This document shows, one piece after another, positions 1 through 7,302 of a DNA stretch of 64,000 nt. Source of the DNA: Rubripirellula obstinata (GTDB taxonomy: Bacteria; Planctomycetota; Planctomycetia; Pirellulales; Pirellulaceae); contig NZ_LWSK01000007.1 in the NCBI RefSeq assembly GCF_001642955.1, forward strand, positions 1 through 64,000. The letters are read 5' to 3'. Under the pieces are notes generated by a model that did no database searches, was not told the origin of the DNA, and was given only the letters and a program-made list of their open reading frames with translations. A program made the position numbers and the translations under genes. Every line of letters begins with the position of its first letter. Position 1 is the stretch's first letter.

Positions 1-484
1 ACAACCGCAGTCGCTCGTCTTCGGGTAGCGCCCGGAAGTCGACCTCGGGATACGTCAACACGTAGTGAAAGACTTCGCCCAGTCCCGTCGCGACCGGTCC
101 CATCTCGGGACGATTGACGCCTTGCGGCAACTCGACGGTCGCTAGTCGTTCGCCGACGACTTGCCGAGCGAAGTAGATGTCGGTGCCGTCTTCAAAGGTG
201 ACGACGACTTGCGAGAAGCCAAACTTCGATACCGAGCGAATGTTTTCGAGCGATGGCAAACCGCTGAGCGATTGCTCGATGCTGTACGTGATCTGACGTT
301 CGATCTCTTCGGGCGAAAGCGACGCGGCGGTCGTGTTGACTTGCACCATCACCGGCGTCGTGTCGGGAAACGCGTCGATGTCCAGTTGAGCGAGCGCGTA
401 GCCTCCGCCGGCGATCAGGACGACGACGCCGAGCAATACGGCGACGCGGTGGCGAAGCGATAGGTCGATGAATTTTTCGAGCAT
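1..484 (-). CDS. CusA/CzcA-family heavy-metal RND efflux permease, N-terminal part (runs off the window)
   Basis: Reading leftwards from the ATG at 484 gives an open frame of 161 residues with no stop, so the gene continues outside the window. The start MLEKFIDLSLRHR, one hydrophobic helix (about residues 14-32), then the stretch around DIDAFPDTTPVMVQV and LSPEEIERQITYSIE is the hallmark of the CusA/CzcA branch of RND permeases. These inner-membrane proton-driven pumps export copper, silver, zinc or cobalt through an adaptor and an outer-membrane channel. The adaptor gene ends only 3 bp upstream, so the two are co-transcribed. The transported metal cannot be read from this fragment; the Cys-rich neighbours suggest copper or silver. 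Confidence 0.93.
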   Translation of the reverse strand, partial: MLEKFIDLSLRHRVAVLLGVVVLIAGGGYALAQLDIDAFPDTTPVMVQVNTTAASLSPEEIERQITYSIEQSLSGLPSLENIRSVSKFGFSQVVVTFEDGTDIYFARQVVGERLATVELPQGVNRPEMGPVATGLGEVFHYVLTYPEVDFRALPEDERLRL

Positions 485-487
485 GAA

Positions 488-2131
488 TCAGTGGCCGCAG
501 GTGCAGCCGGCTCCCAAGTTGCTACGCAGGAGTTGAGCGCGGAGCACATCGCTTCCACTGCTTGCGACGACTTCGCCGGGCAACACGCCAGCGATGATTT
601 CGACAAAACCATCTTGCTTCGCACCCGGACGCACCGAACGAGTCACAAAGAACTTCGGCCGGTCCTTTTCAAAGAATCTCGCGTCGCGAACAAACACGAC
701 ATGGCTCGACCCATCCCACTGCAACGATTGCTCGGGAACAACGATCGCCGATGGTTCTTGTCGCAGAACGATCTCACCACGGCCGAACGACTCATTGCGA
801 AGGCTTGCGTCTGCGTTCGATAGCTCGGCACGCACGCGAACGGTTCGAGTTTGCGGGTCGACATCGCTACTGATCCAAGTGATCAGGCCGTCGTGTTTGA
901 CTTGGCTGCCGTCGCCTTGGTAGCGAACCGGCAATTCAAGCCGAGCCAGCGATGCTTGTTCGGCGGCTACCCGAAGATCCAACCAAACCGTTCGCGTATC
1001 AGCGATGCGGAACATGCGGCTGCCGCGATCGACCACTTCGCCCACCGTGATGTCACGATCGACAATGCGCCCTTCGATCGGTGCCGTCACCGCGATCAGG
1101 TTGTCGCCACCGGTCGATGAATCAATTTGAGTCATTCCGATCTCACGAACCCGTCGCTTTGTCTCCGCGAGATTCGACGATTGCAGTGCGACATGATCGA
1201 CGCTCACGCCAAGGTTGGCGAAGTCGCGAATGACTTGTTCGACGCCGACGATCGCTTTCTGCATCGCCGTTTTTACTTCGATCACGCGGCTGCCGGGCAC
1301 CGCACCGCTGGGAGCGAGTTTCTCGACGCGAGCAAGCTGATCGAGTTGCAGGCGTTCTTCGAGGAGTGCCGACAGCAACTCCGACTTCAGCCGTCCGATG
1401 TCTTTGGAATCGACCACTGCCAACACGTCGCCAACTTTGACCCAGTCGCCGACATTGACCAGAACTTTGCGAACGATGCCGTCGGCCGATGGCGACACTT
1501 GGGCGGTCTTGGTCGCGTCGTATTGGATTTCGCCCGCCGCTTCGATCGACTCGGTGATGCTCGCCCGAGTCACCGGTTCAACGTCCACGCCTGCTTTGTT
1601 CATCGCTTCGATCGAGGCGAATTGAATCCGCGAACCCGCCGAACTGCTCAGCGGCAGATTCTCCGATCGCGGTATGAGCGACAACGCCTCGGCGGCTCGT
1701 TGCAAGTCCGCGTCGGTCACATCGACCGGCGTTTTGGTCTGTGCCAGTTCGGGATGATGTAGCACGCAACCATGGACGCCGTGTTCGTTACAGAACGTCA
1801 GTTCCGGCGGCGATTCGAGCAGCGACGGATCGCAAACGACGCAGTCATCTTCCGGCACGCCGTGGCTGTCGCACCACTGCGGTCCCGATGCAACCTCCGT
1901 CGTCGTAATGGAACTCAGCGATGGCAACTTCCAATCGTTGTGATGTCCATACCAGCCGATGCCGGCCAATAGGCTCAGCACCAAGACAGGCGGAATCCAT
2001 CCAAGGATCGTTGAAGCGATGTTCGCCTGCTCGGTCGTCGCTAAATTTCGCTCGGCTTCCGGGACGCCATTTTGCGCCGGCTGTTTGGTCACCGGCGCAT
2101 CGACGTCCGGCTTATCAAGAGTTGTAGACAT
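488..2131 (-). CDS. Efflux RND periplasmic adaptor (CusB-like, HlyD family) with N-terminal Cys/His metal-binding extension
   Basis: This 547-aa membrane-fusion protein links the RND permease to the outer membrane. It has one membrane helix near residues 42-61, then two Cys/His motifs (WCDSHGVPEDDCVVC and FCNEHGVHGC, about residues 87-130) that look like metal-capture sites, then the usual lipoyl/barrel-sandwich and coiled-coil portions (for example around SPSADGIVRKVLVNVGDW). The last residues, GAGCTCGH, form another Cys/His cluster. At 547 aa it is longer than a plain CusB (about 400 aa) because of the metal-binding N-terminus. The permease start follows 3 bp after its stop. Family assignment is firm; the role of the extension is inference. 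Confidence 0.93.
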   Translation of the reverse strand: MSTTLDKPDVDAPVTKQPAQNGVPEAERNLATTEQANIASTILGWIPPVLVLSLLAGIGWYGHHNDWKLPSLSSITTTEVASGPQWCDSHGVPEDDCVVCDPSLLESPPELTFCNEHGVHGCVLHHPELAQTKTPVDVTDADLQRAAEALSLIPRSENLPLSSSAGSRIQFASIEAMNKAGVDVEPVTRASITESIEAAGEIQYDATKTAQVSPSADGIVRKVLVNVGDWVKVGDVLAVVDSKDIGRLKSELLSALLEERLQLDQLARVEKLAPSGAVPGSRVIEVKTAMQKAIVGVEQVIRDFANLGVSVDHVALQSSNLAETKRRVREIGMTQIDSSTGGDNLIAVTAPIEGRIVDRDITVGEVVDRGSRMFRIADTRTVWLDLRVAAEQASLARLELPVRYQGDGSQVKHDGLITWISSDVDPQTRTVRVRAELSNADASLRNESFGRGEIVLRQEPSAIVVPEQSLQWDGSSHVVFVRDARFFEKDRPKFFVTRSVRPGAKQDGFVEIIAGVLPGEVVASSGSDVLRAQLLRSNLGAGCTCGH

Positions 2132-2249
2132 ACAGGCACACTCAAACGTTTTCGACTTTCAAAGATCGAGCGACGCCGACACAACATGCGCGCAGCAACC
2201 CGCTCAGAATTTGACGATCCGCTCGTCAAATGCGTAGGAAAGTCCGCTG

Positions 2250-2648
2250 CTAGATCAGCAGCGTGCAGAGAGTGGCCAATCGCTCGCCCGTCGTCGGCGG
2301 CCATTGACAGACATCGAGCCGAGCAGACGCCCGATGCAAAGAGGCCAGCGTCGACGCCAGCGTGTAGACAACGAAATCAAACGAGAGCGAATCAAGCGAA
2401 AGCGAGTCCAAAGCACTCGGCCCAACCGGCAGCGCCCCCGCACAGAAGCAATCGTGACACTCGCCACCCTCAGCCGGACAAGCCGGCTCCGGCAATTCGG
2501 AATCGTGGCAACAGCATGTTTCGCAAAGATCGACCGCCAGTGCGTCAGTGGACACGTCTGAACTTCCCGCATCGCAGCAGCGACCACCCAGTGCTGGACA
2601 GGCCAACACGGTGGCGATCATCAGAGTGCGAATCAATGCTTGAAACAT
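2250..2648 (-). CDS. Small secreted Cys-rich protein, probable metal-binding
   Basis: The 132-aa product begins with a signal-peptide-like stretch (MFQALIRTLMIATVLACPA) followed by dense cysteines: RCCDAG, LCETCCCHD and ECHDCFCAG within about 60 residues. The C-terminal half is hydrophobic and leucine/serine-rich. The frame is open up to 2768, but the upstream methyltransferase ends at 2686, so the ATG at 2648 is the sensible start. Its place 118 bp before the CusB-like gene on the same strand suggests a periplasmic copper- or silver-binding accessory. I do not recognise a named family. Function is inferred from composition and context only. Confidence 0.6.
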   Translation of the reverse strand: MFQALIRTLMIATVLACPALGGRCCDAGSSDVSTDALAVDLCETCCCHDSELPEPACPAEGGECHDCFCAGALPVGPSALDSLSLDSLSFDFVVYTLASTLASLHRASARLDVCQWPPTTGERLATLCTLLI

Positions 2649-2685
2649 GTCGTCATTATCGGTCGCGATGGTGTAAATGTAAAGC

Positions 2686-3339
2686 TCAATCCAATTTGTC
2701 CGACTGGGGATAAATGTCAAAACCAAACGACTTGCTGCATTGCATTGTGTTTGATTCTTCTGAATCACCCCGTCGGAACCAGTCGAAGACGTGATCGTGG
2801 CCTTCGATCCCGGTGACGGTGTGACGGGCGGGGGCGTCGAGGAATCCGGTGTGCTCGAAGCGTGATGTGATTTCTTTGTTGTGCGTTGGGTCCGGTGTTC
2901 GGTCGGAGTCCCAGCCGAGCATGAGATAGCCGCTGGGCTGTAGAACGCGGTGACAGGCTTTGATCATCGCGAGAACGTTGTCGGGCGAATCGACGCCGAA
3001 ACCAAGTAAGCCATTGATGTGGATCATGTCAAAACGGACACCGCGAAAGACCTGGTCGACCTTGCACATGTCGCCGGTTCGATGGAGTTGGCCGTTGCCA
3101 AATGCCGCGGCTGTCGGATCGAAGTCAATCGTCCAGACGGCTGTCGTCTGGCGATCAAAGGCTTCCGGATACCGCCGCGTGTAGCGACGGGTTCCGGCGA
3201 GCAGCACATTCGCTGGCTTCATCCTCGCCATCGCTGGAAGCATGACTTGCCGCAGGTACACGCGATCGGGCAACGACTGCACTTGCATGTTGAATCTGAT
3301 CGAGGCGACGGCGGACTTGGCTTTACGAGCAAGCGTCAT
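2686..3339 (-). CDS. Class I SAM-dependent methyltransferase-like protein
   Basis: A 217-aa protein with a Rossmann-type methyltransferase layout: ANVLLAGTRRYTRRYPEAF for strand 1, WTIDFDPTAAAFG as the acidic end of strand 2, then FDMIHINGLLGFG and a C-terminal region around VLQPSGYLMLGWD typical of the strand-5/strand-6 area. The glycine-rich loop is weaker than in classic members. The substrate is unknown. It lies 9 bp downstream of the anti-sigma-factor gene and 37 bp upstream of the Cys-rich protein, so it belongs to the metal block by position. It may be diverged in activity. Confidence 0.65.
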   Translation of the reverse strand: MTLARKAKSAVASIRFNMQVQSLPDRVYLRQVMLPAMARMKPANVLLAGTRRYTRRYPEAFDRQTTAVWTIDFDPTAAAFGNGQLHRTGDMCKVDQVFRGVRFDMIHINGLLGFGVDSPDNVLAMIKACHRVLQPSGYLMLGWDSDRTPDPTHNKEITSRFEHTGFLDAPARHTVTGIEGHDHVFDWFRRGDSEESNTMQCSKSFGFDIYPQSDKLD

Positions 3340-3348
3340 AGTGTTTAT

Positions 3349-4287
3349 TTAGCTCTCGACTCGATTTCCCAACCAGTTCACCAGCGTCGCCACTTCTTCT
3401 TGATCGCGAACGCCGACCGCCGTGACGCTGCGGGAACCCTGTTTCCACGTTGCCGCAATACTCGAATCGAGATCAACGAGGCAGCAATCCTTGTCGCCGC
3501 ACATCGCCATGCTTGATGGCCGATCGCCGAACCAAGCGGCTTCTTCGTCGTCATGTTCAAACAAAACCAGCGTCGAACCGTCGCTACGTTTGCAAACTGC
3601 CTTCACGCAAGTGCAACAAGGCATCTTCAAGACGCTGGTCGACGCGAGCGAATAGCCCTCTGGCAATCCACCCGAGATGATCGGACGGTAACCGACCAAC
3701 TTCACGGCACCATCCGAATCGACCGTTTCGCCGTTGTACTTCGACAGCAGCATCTGTTCCGCCGCGTCAGGATCGCTTGGCAATTTTTGCAAATAGTCAT
3801 TCATCACGCCTGCGAACTCGACCATGTGCTCCGCCGACATCGCTTCTTCGCCGTCGTGCGAGTGCATTGCCATCGCTCCCCCACTGCCCATCTCCTTCAC
3901 TCCCCCTCTTTCTTCGCCATACCACAGCCCCGCACCCAACAGCACCAAAACCGAAGCCGCCATCGACACCAAGCCCGCTCCGTAAGGTGACTCGCGAATC
4001 CAAGTCACGAACCGTCCTGACAGCATTACTGGCCGCCGCGACAACGTGACCGGCTCGGCTGGTGCCGGCAGCTCACGTTCAATTCGTTGCCACAAGTCCG
4101 ACGGCCTTGCCAGCACGGGTGACTGGTCAAAAGCCGACCCGAGTGACTCGAACGATGCCAGTTCCGCCGCGCACGCGGAGCAGTACCCGACGTGCTTCGC
4201 GATCGCTTCGTTCTGCGCAGCCGACAACTCACCGTCGTGGTAGGCCGACAGATGACGCTGCACCGTTTGGCAATCGTTCGTTGACAT
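3349..4287 (-). CDS. Transmembrane zinc-finger anti-sigma factor with a Cys/His-rich extracytoplasmic domain
   Basis: The N-terminus (residues 1-50) is a ZAS/zf-HC2 anti-sigma domain with the HVGYCSAC zinc motif. A single membrane helix follows at about residues 105-121 (AGLVSMAASVLVLLGAGLWYG). The outer part has a His/Met-rich linker (MAMHSHDGEEAMSAEHM) and a C-terminal globular region with PCCTCVKAVC and CGDKDCC clusters. Family knowledge: such proteins hold an ECF sigma factor at the membrane until a signal is sensed outside. The Cys/His clusters and metal-resistance neighbours suggest metal sensing (inference). No ECF sigma gene is adjacent: the upstream gene is divergent and encodes a lipoprotein. 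Confidence 0.82.
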   Translation of the reverse strand: MSTNDCQTVQRHLSAYHDGELSAAQNEAIAKHVGYCSACAAELASFESLGSAFDQSPVLARPSDLWQRIERELPAPAEPVTLSRRPVMLSGRFVTWIRESPYGAGLVSMAASVLVLLGAGLWYGEERGGVKEMGSGGAMAMHSHDGEEAMSAEHMVEFAGVMNDYLQKLPSDPDAAEQMLLSKYNGETVDSDGAVKLVGYRPIISGGLPEGYSLASTSVLKMPCCTCVKAVCKRSDGSTLVLFEHDDEEAAWFGDRPSSMAMCGDKDCCLVDLDSSIAATWKQGSRSVTAVGVRDQEEVATLVNWLGNRVES

Positions 4288-4472
4288 GACCCGCTCGCTC
4301 TTCAGGGGGACGTTTCGTGTTCAGGGTTTTGGATGCTCGACCATCCCGTTTCTTCACCGTTTCGGCGGAAAAAGAAAATTCTTTCGGCACTGCGTGAAGA
4401 AAGCCACGCCCCAGGCATCGAAACGCACGTCCCAACCGATCTCCGCCCTCCCAACATCGCGAAGGCAAATTC

Positions 4473-4898
4473 ATGAAAACGAAGCCAATCCTCTCCGCAT
4501 TTCTGGTCGGCCTGCTCGCCATCGGCATCTACGGCTGCTCGTCGCCGGAATCCGATCCCGTCGCACCGTCAGCCACTCCCGCCAGCGACACATCCGACGA
4601 TCACGCTGATCACGACCAAAGCGAGCACGATCACGCGGAACACGATCATGGCGATCAGGCCGACGTCGATGCCGATTCACCGATGGCCAAGATGATGCCC
4701 GGTTTGAAAGAGCTATCGCCAGAAGACTACAAGTCCGCGATGGCCCAACACATGTGCCCAGTCAGCGGCGAGATGCTGGGAACGATGGGAGCACCCGAGA
4801 AGGTCGACGTGAACGGCAAGTCGGTGTGGATTTGCTGCGACGGTTGCAAAGACAAACTGCTCGCCGATCCCGAGAAGTACCTAGCGAAAGTGAAGTAA
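4473..4898 (+). CDS. Lipoprotein with His/Asp-rich linker and YHS-like metal-binding domain
   Basis: The 141-aa product has a lipoprotein signal with the acylated Cys at residue 22 (LLAIGIYGCSS). A linker extremely rich in His, Asp and Glu (about residues 38-70, HDQSEHDHAEHDHGDQ) is a typical soft metal chelator. The C-terminal domain (CPVSGEMLGTMG, then VWICCDGCKDKL and DPEKYL) is a YHS-like fold of the copper/heavy-metal type. It starts a plus-strand operon with the methyltransferase 2 bp downstream and a second YHS protein after that. The likely role is capturing metal at the periplasmic face. It is divergent from the anti-sigma-factor gene across a 185-bp promoter region. Confidence 0.8.
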   Translation: MKTKPILSAFLVGLLAIGIYGCSSPESDPVAPSATPASDTSDDHADHDQSEHDHAEHDHGDQADVDADSPMAKMMPGLKELSPEDYKSAMAQHMCPVSGEMLGTMGAPEKVDVNGKSVWICCDGCKDKLLADPEKYLAKVK

Positions 4899-4900
4899 GC

Positions 4901-5578
4901 ATGTTGATGGCCACCGCGCAGTTCATGAAACGTGCCTTCACCAAAGGCCCATCCAATTCCCTGCAAAGCGTATTGAGCGTCGTCGATGACTATGCGTTCG
5001 ATCGTCGACACCAACTCGACACGCGATCCGAAGTCGCGATCAACGACTTGGACATCAGCGACGAAGACAAACAACACGCCGACAAGTACAAGCCAACGCG
5101 GGCTCGATACTTTCGCAAGATCATGGCCAAGCTCGATCTGCCACGTGACGGCGTCTTTGTCGACGTCGGGTGTGGCAAGGGCCGGATTCTGCTGCTCGCC
5201 GCCGAACACGGTTTCGACCGAGTCGTCGGTTTAGAGATCTCTCCCGCGTTGTGCGAGATCGCCAAACGGAACGTCGCGACCTTCCAAGAAAGCACGCCCA
5301 CCGCAAGCTCCATCAACGTCGTCTGCACCAACATCCTCGACTACCAGATGGACGGCAGCGAAACCGTCTTCTTCTTGTATTCGCCCTTCGACCGGCCGGT
5401 CACCGACAGTTTTCTGAGAATGATTCGGCAGTCACTCACTGATCATCCACGAGACCTATGGCTGATCATCGACGAGTTTCGTTTTCCCGAGTTGCTGAAG
5501 GACGACGAACTCTTGAAGCAATCGCTTGTCTACGAATACGGATCAGCCATCTTCCACGTTTATCACCACCACAGCTAA
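4901..5578 (+). CDS. Class I SAM-dependent methyltransferase
   Basis: A 225-aa protein with a clear motif I (FVDVGCGKGRILLLAAEHGF, near residues 84-103), the acidic end of strand 2 in VVGLEISPALCEIAKRN, and a motif IV-like VFFLYSPFDRPV. The start is taken at the ATG at 4901, 2 bp after the lipoprotein stop; the frame stays open upstream but would overlap that gene by about 150 bp. The substrate is unknown. It sits between two YHS-like metal-binding proteins, an arrangement that suggests but does not prove a link to metal handling. Confidence 0.78.
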   Translation: MLMATAQFMKRAFTKGPSNSLQSVLSVVDDYAFDRRHQLDTRSEVAINDLDISDEDKQHADKYKPTRARYFRKIMAKLDLPRDGVFVDVGCGKGRILLLAAEHGFDRVVGLEISPALCEIAKRNVATFQESTPTASSINVVCTNILDYQMDGSETVFFLYSPFDRPVTDSFLRMIRQSLTDHPRDLWLIIDEFRFPELLKDDELLKQSLVYEYGSAIFHVYHHHS

Positions 5579-5597
5579 TTCCCAACGGAGCATCTCC

Positions 5598-6473
5598 ATG
5601 CGACATCCATTCATTGCCGCAATCGCCGCCGCCACGTTACTGACGACCTCGCCTTTCGCGACCGCCCAAGATGCCGTTGCCACGCACGGTCACGGACAGC
5701 ACGCCGCTCAAGCAACCACTGGCCCACACGGTGGCACTCTGCAAACCGTCGGCGACCGTCGCGTTGAAACCGTGATCGCCGACAAAGGCATCATGTTTAT
5801 GATCCTTGGCAAGAACGACCAACCGATCGCCCCACCCGACGCGACCGGCACACTGAAACTGCGAGTCGGCGACAGCGAGAAGGAATACACCTACAGGCTC
5901 AAGACGCTCAAGAACCTCGCGATCGGCGTCGGCGTTGATCTTTACAAAGTCGTCGATCAACCGTTGCACATGAACGTCGAGATCACCAACATCGGCAGCC
6001 AGCCGTTGGTCTTCCACACGATGGGCAAACTAGCCGGCGGCAAGCTGTCCGACGAACTCCTCATCAGCCTCCAAGCCACGTGCCCCGTCAGCGGCCAACC
6101 GCTCGGCAGCATGGGCAAACCACCCAAGATCACGATCGGCGATAAGTCGTTGTTCGTCTGCTGTGCCGGCTGCACAAAGAAAGTCGAAGCCTCATCCGAC
6201 CAATACCTAACCAAATACTACACCGCCAAAGGCGAACAGGTCCGCGAAGGCGTCTTCAAATCAACGCTCGCAGACGCCGCCGCGATCGCCGCCCAGAAAA
6301 TATGCCCCGTCATGGACGAACCACTCGGCGGCATGGGCGTCCCCGGCAAAGTGAACGTAAACGGCAAAGCCATCTACATCTGCTGCCCTGGCTGCGCCAA
6401 AAAGCTAACCGCCGAACCAGACAAATACCTCGCCGCCCTGAAAGCCAAAGGCATCACCCCGCCGGCGTTTTGA
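5598..6473 (+). CDS. Secreted protein with two YHS-like metal-binding domains
   Basis: The 291-aa product has a cleavable signal peptide (MRHPFIAAIAAATLLTTSPFATAQ) and a His-rich start of the mature protein (HGHGQHAAQATTGPHGG). An Ig-like region of about 120 residues is followed by two YHS-like units, CPVSGQPLGSMG...FVCCAGC and CPVMDEPLGGMG...ICCPGCAKKL, matching the unit in the lipoprotein two genes upstream. A GGAG site lies 8 bp before the ATG at 5598; upstream in-frame starts would overlap the methyltransferase gene. It is probably a periplasmic copper or heavy-metal binding protein and the last gene of a three-gene operon. Confidence 0.78.
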   Translation: MRHPFIAAIAAATLLTTSPFATAQDAVATHGHGQHAAQATTGPHGGTLQTVGDRRVETVIADKGIMFMILGKNDQPIAPPDATGTLKLRVGDSEKEYTYRLKTLKNLAIGVGVDLYKVVDQPLHMNVEITNIGSQPLVFHTMGKLAGGKLSDELLISLQATCPVSGQPLGSMGKPPKITIGDKSLFVCCAGCTKKVEASSDQYLTKYYTAKGEQVREGVFKSTLADAAAIAAQKICPVMDEPLGGMGVPGKVNVNGKAIYICCPGCAKKLTAEPDKYLAALKAKGITPPAF

Positions 6474-6529
6474 TGAGAGGCTGAAGGGCAACGGCGTTCG
6501 ACCGGTCTTCAGTTAACGATTCCGCAAAG

Positions 6530-7291
6530 TCATTGGACAGACGGTGTCTTTTGTCCATCGGCGACAATCGCGTCCCGGACGTGCTCAAGTAGTCTTCCAA
6601 CGTGATCCGACATCGACCTCTTTGTTTCCTCAAGATCAACACCTTGTCGGTGGTGACTGATCTCATTTCGTAAGCGTGTGTAAACCGTTTCCATCACGCC
6701 GGCTTTGTGGTGCGGACTTTGCGACTCAGAAACGTCCGTTTCATGCTGACGAATAAAGGCATCAACGCGACCTTGATGATCACCGTGCAGCATCATCAGC
6801 AAGTTGTAGAAATGCATGAACCTCTCAACGCTTCCGTTGGATCGGATTGCTGAACGAAACATCTGTTTGTGGATCGACGCTGCAGGAGCCGAGTTCATGA
6901 TTTGTTTTTCGATAGTTTGTGCGGAAGCACGGGTCAGCGTCGTTGCGTTGCAACTGAGGTGCAAAGTGACCCCAGATGAGATGCTTTGTGTCGCAGGAGA
7001 TCGACTTTCATCTTCAAAAGCCTGCGATGATAATCGAGGCCGCCCAATCGCCATCCGTCGCTCGAAAGCCAATTCATCTAAAATCGTTTCAACTTCGTTA
7101 AGAGCGATCGCGACACCGTCTTCCTCTGACGAGACATTCGACACACTAACGGAAACACTGATCCCGTTCGCCGAATCCGCACGGAGATTCATACCCGAGA
7201 CTTCGCCAGCACGGCCTGGGAGGTTCACCACGTCGAATTCGATGGGATTGTTTTCCACGGGGGCAGAATATTGAACAGTGCCATTTAACAT
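6530..7291 (-). CDS. HEPN-motif protein downstream of an MmeI-like restriction enzyme
   Basis: A 253-aa protein of no named family that I recognise. Its C-terminal half is all-helical and contains RNEISH at residues 208-213, a match to the R-x4-6-H motif of HEPN ribonuclease domains, preceded by FMHFYNLLMMLHGDHQGRVDAFI, which fits a HEPN helix pair. The N-terminal 110 residues look like a beta-rich domain. The start at 7291 (MLNGTVQYSA) is chosen because it lies 11 bp after the stop of the upstream restriction enzyme, making the two a likely operon; upstream open frame overlaps that gene. Family knowledge: HEPN proteins often act as toxins or RNases in defence loci. The function here is inference. 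Confidence 0.6.
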   Translation of the reverse strand: MLNGTVQYSAPVENNPIEFDVVNLPGRAGEVSGMNLRADSANGISVSVSVSNVSSEEDGVAIALNEVETILDELAFERRMAIGRPRLSSQAFEDESRSPATQSISSGVTLHLSCNATTLTRASAQTIEKQIMNSAPAASIHKQMFRSAIRSNGSVERFMHFYNLLMMLHGDHQGRVDAFIRQHETDVSESQSPHHKAGVMETVYTRLRNEISHHRQGVDLEETKRSMSDHVGRLLEHVRDAIVADGQKTPSVQ

Positions 7292-7302
7292 TTTGTGAAG
7301 TC

